Assembly (NCBI GenBank): GCA_964503145.1
Contig: CAZCYV010000007.1
Span: 1-64,000 of the forward strand
Direction: 5' to 3'
Length of the DNA stretch: 64,000 bases
Source of the DNA: RBG-16-57-11 sp964503145
GTDB taxonomy: Bacteria; Chloroflexota; Anaerolineae; Anaerolineales; UBA4823
The translations under genes and the position numbers were made by a program. The notes beneath the pieces are model-generated. The model was not told where the DNA came from. It worked only from the letters and a program-made list of their open reading frames with translations, and did no database searches. Of the stretch, positions 24,849-32,595 are shown in pieces. Each line of letters starts with the position of its first letter. Position 1 is the stretch's first letter.

Positions 24849-26192
24849 ATGAAAACTTTGCCCGACTCTCCCCTATCCGTGTGGCTGGACACTTATGGCC
24901 CTTACACCCCAATGCCGCCCCTGCAGGGCGACCGCGAGGTGGATATCGCGGTCATCGGCGGCGGTTTTACCGGCGTGATGACCGCCTATCATCTGAAGCT
25001 TGCCGAGCCATCGCTGCGCGTGGCTGTGTTGGAGGCCAAGACCATCGGCTACGGGGCGAGCGGGCGCAACGGCTCGTTCGCCATGACCGTGGTCGGCCTG
25101 GGCTTCGATGTGGCGCCGCTGCTGCTGGGCAAGGAGCGCTTTCAGGCGGCGCACCGCTACATGATGCGCGCCGTGGATGAGCTGGATCGGCTGATCTTGA
25201 GCGAAAAGCTCGATTGCGAGCGCATCCGCCCGGGCTTCCTGCGCATGGCGACCACGCCCGGCTATGTGCGGCGGCTGCAGCGCCAGGTGGAGCGCATGAA
25301 CGCCCTGGGGTTCGACGATATCTATTGGATCGATCAAGCCGAAGCCCGCCGGCGGGTCAACTCGCCGCGCTATCTGGGGGCGCTGTGGGAGCCGCGGTTG
25401 GTGCTGGTGAACCCGGCGAAGCTGGTGCGCGCCGAGCGCGAGCTGGCGCGGAAGCAGGGGGTCGAAATCTATGAAAACACGCCGGTGCTCGAAATCAGCC
25501 GCGGGGACAGGTTTCGGCTCGAGACGCCGGAGGGCGCGCTCGCCTGCCACAAGCTGGCCTTCGCCGCCAACGCCTACAGCCACCTGTTTCCTGCCCTGGG
25601 GCGCAAACAGATCCCAGCGTTCACCTACATGATCGCTACCGAACCGCTCACCCCGCAGCAACTCGAACCGATCGGCTGGCAGGGGCAGGAGGGGATCGAA
25701 GACGCCCGCAACCTGATTCACTACTACCGCATCACGCCCGAGCGCCGGGTGGTGATCGGCGGCGGGCCGGTCGGCCTGACCTACGCCAACCGCCTGGACG
25801 GCGACAGCAGCGCCTCCGCCTGGCAGCACCTGGAGCAGCACCTGCGCTGGCTGTTCCCCTCGCTCAAGGATGCGCGGATCACGCATCGCTGGGGCGGCCC
25901 GTTCTCGGTGACCCTGGATCTCACCCCGGCGATGGGCTATGTGGGCGACCGGCGGGCGGTGTACAGCCTGGGCTGCATCGGGCACGGCGTCTCTGCCAGC
26001 CACCTGAACGCTCAGGTGTTGCGCGATCTGCTGCTGGAGCGCCAGAGCGAATTGCTGGAATGTCCGTTTGTCAACCGGCGGGTCATCCCCTGGCCGCCCG
26101 AGCCACTGCGTATAGGCGTCGCCGCTGCGCTGCGCGGCTACCTGCAGGCAGAGGACTGGTTCTACGAGCGCCAACTCTCCACCCAGGCTTAG
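24849..26192 (+). CDS. FAD-dependent amine oxidase-type oxidoreductase (DAO family)
   Basis: A 447-residue flavoprotein. The Rossmann dinucleotide motif IAVIGGGFTGVMTAYHL (about 33-49) and GYGASGRNGSFA just after it are the signature of the D-amino-acid-oxidase family, gamma-glutamylputrescine oxidase branch. The second FAD contact is in YSLGCIGHGVSASHL near the C-terminus. These enzymes deaminate amines or N-methyl amino acids, producing H2O2. The substrate is unknown. Expressed from its own promoter; ATG follows GGAGGCTTGAA. Confidence 0.85.
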   Translation: MKTLPDSPLSVWLDTYGPYTPMPPLQGDREVDIAVIGGGFTGVMTAYHLKLAEPSLRVAVLEAKTIGYGASGRNGSFAMTVVGLGFDVAPLLLGKERFQAAHRYMMRAVDELDRLILSEKLDCERIRPGFLRMATTPGYVRRLQRQVERMNALGFDDIYWIDQAEARRRVNSPRYLGALWEPRLVLVNPAKLVRAERELARKQGVEIYENTPVLEISRGDRFRLETPEGALACHKLAFAANAYSHLFPALGRKQIPAFTYMIATEPLTPQQLEPIGWQGQEGIEDARNLIHYYRITPERRVVIGGGPVGLTYANRLDGDSSASAWQHLEQHLRWLFPSLKDARITHRWGGPFSVTLDLTPAMGYVGDRRAVYSLGCIGHGVSASHLNAQVLRDLLLERQSELLECPFVNRRVIPWPPEPLRIGVAAALRGYLQAEDWFYERQLSTQA

Positions 26193-26242
26193 CCAGCGCC
26201 CGCCGGGGACATTGCAATTTTATTATTTTGCAGCCCGATTCG

Positions 26243-26271
26243 TTGGATGAAAATGGGTTTTCGTATATAAT
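26243..26271 (+). promoter_or_regulatory. sigma70 promoter for the receiver/GGDEF-like gene
   Basis: TTGGAT (26243-26248), 17-nt spacer and a perfect TATAAT (26266-26271), 64 nt before the ATG at 26335. Confidence 0.65.
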
Positions 26272-26334
26272 GCCTCCAGTCATTCGGCCTCAGGATATGC
26301 CGTGGGGGCGGTATTTCGCTCAGTGGGAGGAGCG

Positions 26335-27198
26335 ATGGACAAGTATCAGGTGTTAATCGTGGACGATGACCGGGACACGGCGGCGTTCTTCTCCGTCGTA
26401 CTCAGCCTGGTGGGCTTCGAGTGCCAGGTGGTCAACACCGGCCGCGAGGCGATCGCCCGCCTGGCCGCCACCCAACCGGATATGGTGCTGCTGGACATGC
26501 GCCTGGGCCAGGAGATCACCGGCGAAGATATCCTGTATCAGATCCGCTCCAACCCGCGCTTCGCCAAGACGCGGGTGATCATCACCACCGCTTACCCCGG
26601 CATGGCGCAACCGATCACCGATCTGGCCGACCTGACCCTGATCAAGCCCATCGCCATCGATCAGTTGCAGACGCTCAGCGAGCGCCTGGCTTCGCTGCGC
26701 CCCAAGGCGCGCCAGTTTTACTTCCGCGATCCGGTCACCGAGCTGTATAACCGCGAGTTCTTCCTCACCCGCATCGAGCACGCCTGCGAGCGCGCCAAGC
26801 GCCGGCCGGATTTCCTGTTCGCGGTGCTGGTCTTCACGGTGCAGATTCAGGCGCAGGATGAACAGCCGCTAGAGCCGGAGCAGCGCAATCATCTGCTGCA
26901 TCAGCTTGCCGCCCGCCTGACCGGCGCCTTCCGCCCCACGGATACTTTTGCCCGCCTGGATGGCGAGCGCTTTGCCAGCCTGCACGAGGAGCTGAAGCGC
27001 CCCGACGATGTCCAGGTGCTGGTCGAGCGATTGGAGGGGCTGGCGGCCGAGCCGCTGACGCTGGGCGAGCGGCCGTTCAGCGCCCGGCTGCAGATCGGCG
27101 CAGTGGGGTGCGATGCAGCTCAGCGGGAAGCCGATGATCTGTTACGCGCCGCCGAGGCCGCGCTGGCCAAAAAGCTGCGGGCGCTGCAGAGGGGTTAG
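26335..27198 (+). CDS. response regulator with degenerate GGDEF-like output domain
   Basis: A 287-residue protein. Residues 1-120 form a receiver with acidic pocket VDDD (7-10), phosphoacceptor in MVLLDMRLG and Lys in LIKPIAI. Residues about 128-287 match the GGDEF fold by DPVTELYNREFFLTRIE and by spacing, but the active loop reads RLDGERFA (about 207-214) in place of R-x-GGDEFA. It is therefore unlikely to make c-di-GMP and may bind a nucleotide or a partner. No kinase is adjacent. ATG at 26335 has GGGAGG upstream. Confidence 0.85.
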   Translation: MDKYQVLIVDDDRDTAAFFSVVLSLVGFECQVVNTGREAIARLAATQPDMVLLDMRLGQEITGEDILYQIRSNPRFAKTRVIITTAYPGMAQPITDLADLTLIKPIAIDQLQTLSERLASLRPKARQFYFRDPVTELYNREFFLTRIEHACERAKRRPDFLFAVLVFTVQIQAQDEQPLEPEQRNHLLHQLAARLTGAFRPTDTFARLDGERFASLHEELKRPDDVQVLVERLEGLAAEPLTLGERPFSARLQIGAVGCDAAQREADDLLRAAEAALAKKLRALQRG

Positions 27199-27310
27199 TC
27201 CGCGGCGCTTGCAACAATCGAAGCCATCCCCGGCCGGCGCAGAGACGGTTCCGCCAGAGAACGACTTGCAGCGACGAGACAGTTAGTGGATGAAAACTCA
27301 GCCGGATCCG

Positions 27311-28267
27311 CTACTCCGCAGCCAGCCTGGCTGCGGTGCGCTCATCTGTGACCAGGATGTTGATCCATCCGCCGCGTAAAGCCCCCAGGATGGCGGGATA
27401 CTTGCGCTGCCCGCCGGCAATGCCGATGGCGCGGTTCACCCGGCGCAGTTGTTCCAGGCTCATCGAGAGCACGCGCTTGTTGAGCACGGTGTCCACCGGC
27501 TGGCCGTGAGCGTCGAAGAAGCGCAGCAGCACATCGCCCACCGCCCCGTTTTGGCGCAATAAACTGAGTTCTTGCGGCGAGAAAACGTTGCCGCTGTCTG
27601 CCAGCAGTTTCGATGGTTCCACCGCCCCAATCCCAACCAGCGCCGTGGTCACCTTCTCGAACAGGCACAGGGTCTGCTGGATATACTCATCTTCCAGCAG
27701 GACGCGCAGGGCGGCTTCGGAGCCCACCACCCCCGGCGCGGGTAGAAAAACCGGCTCGCCGTTGACCAGGTCCGCCAGGCGGTGGGTGAGGCGCGAGGCA
27801 TGCACTTCGGCGGCGGGGTTGCCCACGCCACCCAGGATTTGCACCACTTTGATCCCTTGTTTGCGCGGGATGGGGTGCATCGCGTCCACCATGTGCAACA
27901 GGGTGGAGCTCCATGAGGAGATGCCGATGACCTCGCGCTGGCGGATGGCTGTTTCCAGGTAAAAAGCCGCCGCCGCCCCCAACTCTTTGTGGATCAATCG
28001 CTCGTCATGTTCGTCCATGACGTCCACCACGATGGCGTCGCGCAGGCCGAACTTCTTGATCAGCTTTTCCTCCAGCTCGGCGTGGACGCCAGGGACGGTG
28101 GCAACCGAGATGCGGATGATCCCTTCTTCTTTCGAGCGTTTGAGCAAACGCGACACCGTGGATTGGGAAAGCCCAAGTTGTTCGGCGATATCGTCCTGGC
28201 GCATGTCCCATTCGTAGTACATGCGGGCGATGCGTACGATCAGGCGCATTTCGTCCACTTTGGCCAT
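27311..28267 (-). CDS. SorC/DeoR-family sugar-binding transcriptional regulator (1)
   Basis: A 318-residue regulator: N-terminal HTH (QDDIAEQLGLSQSTVSRLLKR, about residues 21-41) and a C-terminal SorC sugar-phosphate-binding domain with GISSWSSTL, VQILGGVGNPAAE and GIAGGQRKY. It is transcribed away from the transketolase/ABC operon across a 241-bp gap that holds a sigma70 promoter and two operator-like elements. It most probably represses that operon until a phosphorylated sugar binds. A paralogue lies at the other end of the locus (40450-41400). Confidence 0.92.
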   Translation of the reverse strand: MAKVDEMRLIVRIARMYYEWDMRQDDIAEQLGLSQSTVSRLLKRSKEEGIIRISVATVPGVHAELEEKLIKKFGLRDAIVVDVMDEHDERLIHKELGAAAAFYLETAIRQREVIGISSWSSTLLHMVDAMHPIPRKQGIKVVQILGGVGNPAAEVHASRLTHRLADLVNGEPVFLPAPGVVGSEAALRVLLEDEYIQQTLCLFEKVTTALVGIGAVEPSKLLADSGNVFSPQELSLLRQNGAVGDVLLRFFDAHGQPVDTVLNKRVLSMSLEQLRRVNRAIGIAGGQRKYPAILGALRGGWINILVTDERTAARLAAE

Positions 28268-28357
28268 CGTGGCATATTATACTATGCGCCCTCGGACAGC
28301 CGCTTTGTACATGGGCGATTCGGTTGAGTTGTTAAGGAGGGCCATCATCCGTGTGGA

Positions 28358-28388
28358 TGAATAAATACATGATATAGAATAAATATTC
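28358..28388. promoter_or_regulatory. operator-like element O1
   Basis: TGAATAAATA (28358-28367) and AGAATAAATA (28376-28385), direct repeats 18 bp apart. The same layout is seen in O2, 75 bp downstream. It lies upstream of the -35 hexamer. It is a candidate binding site of the SorC regulators. Confidence 0.55.
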
Positions 28389-28396
28389 AAAAAGGT

Positions 28397-28425
28397 TTGA
28401 CATCCCTGCCGAATCTTTGTATCAT
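28397..28425 (+). promoter_or_regulatory. sigma70 promoter of the sugar operon
   Basis: TTGACA (28397-28402), 17-nt spacer, TATCAT (28420-28425), 84 nt before the transketolase ATG at 28509. A consensus -35 and optimal spacing; sits between operator-like elements O1 and O2. Confidence 0.75.
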
Positions 28426-28432
28426 GGGGCGG

Positions 28433-28463
28433 TGAATAGATATGATTAGCTGAATGAATATAC
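28433..28463. promoter_or_regulatory. operator-like element O2
   Basis: TGAATAGATA (28433-28442) and TGAATGAATA (28451-28460), again 18 bp apart. It lies just after the -10, at the probable transcription start, where a bound repressor would block initiation. Confidence 0.55.
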
Positions 28464-28508
28464 AGCCGTGGTTCTGATCGGCCCCTTCCCCAACACAGGC
28501 GATTCCAA

Positions 28509-29354
28509 ATGGAAGTGCGAGAGTTAGAACTGAAGTCCATCCAATACCGCAAGATGATCCTCTCGATGATCAAGAAGGCCAATTCGGGGCACACCGCGGG
28601 CAGTCTCTCTTGCGTCGATATCCTCAACGTCTTATACAACCATGTTCTAAATGTCAACCCGGACAATTTTTCCAGCCCGGAGCGTGACCGCTACATCCAC
28701 AGCAAGGGGCACTCGGTGGAGGCGCTCTACGTGGTGCTGGCAGATCGGGGGTTCTTCCCGTGCGAGGCCCTGGATACCTTCGAGCGGTATCAATCCCATT
28801 TCATCGGCCACCCCACCCGCAAAGTCTATGGCATCGAGCAGAACACCGGCGCGCTGGGCCACGGGCTATCGCTGGCGGTGGGGACGGCGCTGGCCGCCAA
28901 GCTGGATGGGCGCTCCTACCGCGTGTTCACCATGCTCGGCGACGGCGAGTTGACCGAAGGCTCGGTGTGGGAGGCTTCGATGAGCGCGGCGCACTACAAG
29001 CTGGACAACCTGACCGTGATCATCGATCGCAACCGCCTGCAGATCACCGACCGCACGGAAGTCGTGATGCGGCTGGAGCCGCTGGAGGAGAAGTTCCGCG
29101 CCTTCGGCTATGCGGTGCGCACTGCGCCCGGCAACGACATCCGGGCGCTGGTGGAGATTTTCGACCAACTACCTTTCGAGCCGGGCAAGCCGAACCTGAT
29201 CCTGGCGCAGACCATCAAAGGCAAGGGTGTGAGCTTCATGGAAGATCGAGCGCCCTGGCATCACCGCGTCCCCAGCGATGATGAGTTTGCGCTGGCGATG
29301 ACCGAACTCGAAAATGCCCAAAACCGTTGGTACTCACAATATGGAAACGCTTAA
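28509..29354 (+). CDS. transketolase, N-terminal (pyrophosphate-binding) subunit
   Basis: A 281-residue split transketolase subunit with thiamine-diphosphate motifs: ANSGHTAGSLS, HSKGHSVEALY, GALGHGLSLAVG, and the GDGELTEGSVWEA...DRN TPP/Mg site (about 141-180). It pairs with the next gene to form one enzyme moving a two-carbon unit between ketose and aldose phosphates. As first gene of an operon with an FGGY kinase and sugar ABC transporter, it probably acts on a special ketose phosphate (as in the split apulose-4-phosphate transketolase) and not in the general pentose pathway. Confidence 0.93.
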   Translation: MEVRELELKSIQYRKMILSMIKKANSGHTAGSLSCVDILNVLYNHVLNVNPDNFSSPERDRYIHSKGHSVEALYVVLADRGFFPCEALDTFERYQSHFIGHPTRKVYGIEQNTGALGHGLSLAVGTALAAKLDGRSYRVFTMLGDGELTEGSVWEASMSAAHYKLDNLTVIIDRNRLQITDRTEVVMRLEPLEEKFRAFGYAVRTAPGNDIRALVEIFDQLPFEPGKPNLILAQTIKGKGVSFMEDRAPWHHRVPSDDEFALAMTELENAQNRWYSQYGNA

Positions 29355-30306
29355 ATTAGGCAAGGCAAACCTGGATGTATTTGCGGATACGCTGCTGGAA
29401 CTGGCGCGCCAGGAGCGGGATATCCTGGTTGTGACGGGCGATTCGCGCGGCTCGGGCAAGCTGACGCATTTCGGAGAAGTCCTGCCCGGGCAGATCGTCG
29501 AGATCGGCATCGCCGAGCAAAACCTGGTGGGCGTGTCTGCGGGGCTGGCCTCGGCGGGCAAAAAGGTCTTTGCCGTATCGCCGGCGTGTTTTCTGACGGC
29601 GCGCGCTCTGGAGCAGATCAAGAACGATGTGGCTTACTCGAACAACCCGGTCAAGCTGGTCGGGATCAGCGCCGGGGTGAGCTATGGCGCGCTGGGCTCC
29701 ACGCACCATTCTCTGCATGATCTGGCGGCGCTCCAGGCGATCAACAACATCGATATCGTCGTTCCCGCCGACAACTTCGAGACTCGGGAAGCGATCCTGG
29801 CCGCGGTGCATTATCCGCGGCCGCTTTATTTGCGCTTTGGCAAGCGCCCGATGTACGATCTGCACCCGCCGGGAACGTCCTTCCAGATCGGCAAGGCCAT
29901 CCGCCTGAAGCAAGGGACAGACGTGAACTTCCTGGCTACGGGCGAGACGGTCGCCCCGGCGTGGATGGCCTGTCAGTTGCTGGAGCAGAAGGGCTATTCC
30001 TGCGGACTGCTGAGCCTGCACACGATCAAGCCGCTGGATGTCGAAGCGGTGATGGCGGCGGCGAAAAGTTCGCCGTTCCTGATCACCGTCGAAGAGCACA
30101 GCGTGTACGGCGGCCTGGGCGCCAGCGTGGCGGCGCTGTTGATGCAAGCGGGCATTTTCCCGCGGCTGAAGATCGTCGGCATTCCCGATGAGTACACCGT
30201 GACCGGCAGTCAGGCGGAGATCTTCCGGCACTATGGGATGACGCCGGAAGGCCTGGCGGCGACGGCGGTTCAGATGATGGGCGAAACCGTGAGCGTGAAC
30301 CCGTGA
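29341..30306 (+). CDS. transketolase, C-terminal subunit
   Basis: A 321-residue pyrimidine-binding/C-terminal half: VVTGDSRGSGK, the conserved Glu in EIGIAEQNLVGVSAGLA (deprotonates TPP), THHSLHDLAAL and the C-terminal regulatory domain (FLATGETVAPAW...LHTIKPLD). METLKLGK at 29341 is preferred as start, overlapping the previous gene by 14 nt; an ATG at 29314 is in frame. Ends in a GTGA overlap with the kinase. Both subunits are complete. Confidence 0.92.
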   Translation: METLKLGKANLDVFADTLLELARQERDILVVTGDSRGSGKLTHFGEVLPGQIVEIGIAEQNLVGVSAGLASAGKKVFAVSPACFLTARALEQIKNDVAYSNNPVKLVGISAGVSYGALGSTHHSLHDLAALQAINNIDIVVPADNFETREAILAAVHYPRPLYLRFGKRPMYDLHPPGTSFQIGKAIRLKQGTDVNFLATGETVAPAWMACQLLEQKGYSCGLLSLHTIKPLDVEAVMAAAKSSPFLITVEEHSVYGGLGASVAALLMQAGIFPRLKIVGIPDEYTVTGSQAEIFRHYGMTPEGLAATAVQMMGETVSVNP

Positions 30307-31799
30307 CCGTCATTCTCGGAATCGATCAGAGCACCTCGGCCACCAAGGCCCTGCTGTTCACTCCGGCGGGCGAGTTGCTGGATAAGACCTCCCTGCCGCA
30401 CCGGCAGATCTACCCCCGCCCCGGCTGGGTGGAGCACGACGCAGAGCAGATTTACGCCAATACCCTTCAAGCGATCGGTCAGCTCCTCGATCAGCATCCC
30501 GACCTGCTTCAGGATTTGCTGTGCCTCAGCCTGACCAACCAGCGCGAGACGTTCGTGATCTTCGAGCGCGCCAGCGGCAAACCGCTGCACAACGCCATCG
30601 TATGGCAGTGCCGCCGGGGCGAGCCGGTGTGCGCCGAGCTGGTCGCTGCCGGGCATAGCGAGCTGGTGCAGCAGCTTACCGGCCTGAAGATCGACACCTA
30701 TTTCCCTGCCCCCAAACTGAAATGGCTCCTGGATGACCAACCCGCGCTCCGCCAGAAACTGATCACCGGCGAAGCGTTGTTCGGCACGATCGATACCTAT
30801 TTGATCTATCGGCTGACCGGCGGGCGGGTCTTCGCCACCGACCACACCAACGCCAGCCGGACGTTGCTGTATGACATCCGCAATCTGCGTTGGGATGAGG
30901 GGTTGTGTGAACTGTTCGGCGCGCCGCTGGCGGCGTTGCCCGAGGTGCGCGAGAGCAGCGCCCGCTTTGGCGTCACCGATCTCGAAGGCCGGCTGGAACG
31001 ACCGTTGCCGATTTGCGGGGTGATGGGCGATTCGCAGGCAGCGTTGTTCGCCCAGCGCGCCTTCAAGCCGGGCAGCGCCAAGGTGACCTTTGGCACCGGT
31101 TCCTCGATCTTGCTCAACCTCGGCGACGAGCTAAAATACTCCGCCAACGGCATTGTCACCACCATCGGCTGGGTGTACCAGGGCCGGCCGACCTACGCTT
31201 TCGAGGGCATCACCAACTTCACCGGCGCGATCATCGCCTGGCTGCGCGATCAACTCAAGCTGATCGATTCGGCCGACGAGACCGAAGCCCTGGCGACCTC
31301 CGTGGAAAACAACGGCGGGGTGTACCTGGTGCCGGCGTTTGTCGGTTTCAGCGCCCCATACTGGCGGCCCGAGGCCCGGGCGGCGATCCTCGGCCTGACG
31401 CCGTACAGCACCAAAAATCACGTCGTCCGCGCCGCCCTGGAGTCCATCGCCTACCTGATCTATGATGTACTCAAGCTGATGGGCCAGGAGGCCGGGCTAG
31501 AGCTGCAGAACGTCCGCGCCGATGGCGGGGCGGTGAAAAACCGCTTCCTGATGCAATTCGTCGCCGATATCACCCGGCTGACCGTGCGCGTCTCCAGCCT
31601 GCCGGAACTGTCTGCGCTCGGCGCCGTGTTCTGCGGAGCCTTGGGGATGCGCGAGGAGTATGACGCGAGGTATCATTCACTGGAGGAATTGCAAGCGCTG
31701 CCGATGGCCTACCTGGATTACCGTCCGGTGATGCCCATCGAACAAGCCCAGGCCCTTTACCAGGGCTGGCAAAACGCGATCCGTCAGATTCTATCCTGA
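30303..31799 (+). CDS. FGGY family carbohydrate kinase
   Basis: A 498-residue FGGY kinase. The phosphate-1 loop is GIDQSTSATKALL, the substrate region has TNQRET and WQCRRG, the phosphate-2 loop GTGSSILLN, and the adenosine loop ADGGAVKNRFLMQ. It resembles glycerol/xylulose kinases. GTG start overlaps the transketolase stop (GTGA). Placed between a split transketolase and sugar transporter, it most likely phosphorylates the ketose made by the isomerase encoded downstream. Glycerol kinase is a possible mis-annotation given TNQRET, but the context speaks for a ketose. Confidence 0.9.
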   Translation: MTVILGIDQSTSATKALLFTPAGELLDKTSLPHRQIYPRPGWVEHDAEQIYANTLQAIGQLLDQHPDLLQDLLCLSLTNQRETFVIFERASGKPLHNAIVWQCRRGEPVCAELVAAGHSELVQQLTGLKIDTYFPAPKLKWLLDDQPALRQKLITGEALFGTIDTYLIYRLTGGRVFATDHTNASRTLLYDIRNLRWDEGLCELFGAPLAALPEVRESSARFGVTDLEGRLERPLPICGVMGDSQAALFAQRAFKPGSAKVTFGTGSSILLNLGDELKYSANGIVTTIGWVYQGRPTYAFEGITNFTGAIIAWLRDQLKLIDSADETEALATSVENNGGVYLVPAFVGFSAPYWRPEARAAILGLTPYSTKNHVVRAALESIAYLIYDVLKLMGQEAGLELQNVRADGGAVKNRFLMQFVADITRLTVRVSSLPELSALGAVFCGALGMREEYDARYHSLEELQALPMAYLDYRPVMPIEQAQALYQGWQNAIRQILS

Positions 31800-31817
31800 A
31801 CCATCTGGAAAACTCAA

Positions 31818-31864
31818 TCGAAGGAAACCCTGTAGTCGAAGGAATCCTACCATTGAAGGAACTC
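31818..31864 (+). repeat. three imperfect ~18-bp tandem repeats before the DUF2291 gene
   Basis: TCGAAGGAAACC, TCGAAGGAATCC and TTGAAGGAACTC begin at 31818, 31836 and 31853. Each contains AAGGAA, so three successive Shine-Dalgarno-like sequences precede the ATG at 31869; only the last has proper spacing. Confidence 0.5.
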
Positions 31865-31868
31865 TAAA

Positions 31869-32570
31869 ATGAAAAGAAGCCTGTGGATCATCCTCATCCT
31901 CGTCCTGGCATGTAGTGTATCGGGGTATTTCCTGTGGCCTTTCGCCTTCACCGTCGTCCCCATCGAGCAGGTCGAGCAGGTCAAACAGAGCGAGGCGTTC
32001 GACCCGGTGGTCTATGTGGATGGCCTGTGGTCGAGCCAGATCATTCCCACCATCACCGAGAGCGCGGTGGACCTGGCGACGATTCTGGGCGAGTTCAAGC
32101 CCAACGCCCAGGGCATTGCGGCTAAAAACGATCTGATCGAAGTGGCCAAGAAGTACGGCCTGATCACCGTGGGCGAGGCCCATGTGTATATGGTCAAAGC
32201 CCGGGGCACGGTCGCTGCGGTGGACACCAGCAAGAGCGTCGGGATCATGGAAATCCAGTTGGAGGACTATCCCGGGCCGATCAAGGTCATGGTCTATATT
32301 GGGCCGCGCATCCCCAGCGATGAGACCTCGGTGCGCGACGCGGTGGGATTCATCAACTTCGGCGATTTCAAAGAACAGACGGAATACGGCAAAGTCGCCA
32401 ACGAGATCAACAAACGCGTGCTCAATGAGGTGTTGTCTGGCCTGGAGAAGGAACAACTGGTGGGCAAGAAGGTCACGTTGTACGGCGCCATGACCATCCG
32501 CACCTTCAATCTGGTGGACATCAACCTGAAGCAGGTCAATATCGTCCCGATCAAGATCGAAGTCGAGTAA
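31869..32570 (+). CDS. DUF2291 family periplasmic/membrane-anchored protein
   Basis: A 233-residue protein: N-terminal membrane anchor (residues 4-24, WIILILVLACSVSGYFLW), then an extracytoplasmic domain with FDPVVYVDGLWSSQIIPTI and a C-terminal beta segment VGKKVTLYGAMTIRTFNLVDI, hallmarks of DUF2291. Members sit beside RbsABC-type transporters; function unknown. A Cys within the anchor (LACSVSG) might serve as a weak lipobox. Here it lies between the kinase and the ABC ATPase. Confidence 0.88.
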   Translation: MKRSLWIILILVLACSVSGYFLWPFAFTVVPIEQVEQVKQSEAFDPVVYVDGLWSSQIIPTITESAVDLATILGEFKPNAQGIAAKNDLIEVAKKYGLITVGEAHVYMVKARGTVAAVDTSKSVGIMEIQLEDYPGPIKVMVYIGPRIPSDETSVRDAVGFINFGDFKEQTEYGKVANEINKRVLNEVLSGLEKEQLVGKKVTLYGAMTIRTFNLVDINLKQVNIVPIKIEVE

Positions 32571-32595
32571 GCGCGATCATCCAGGAGTGAATTGA

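Noticed and set aside
30303..31799. Calling the FGGY protein glycerol kinase (glpK)
   Set aside because: Motifs overlap between subfamilies and the operon holds no glycerol genes; the split transketolase and isomerase favour a ketose kinase.
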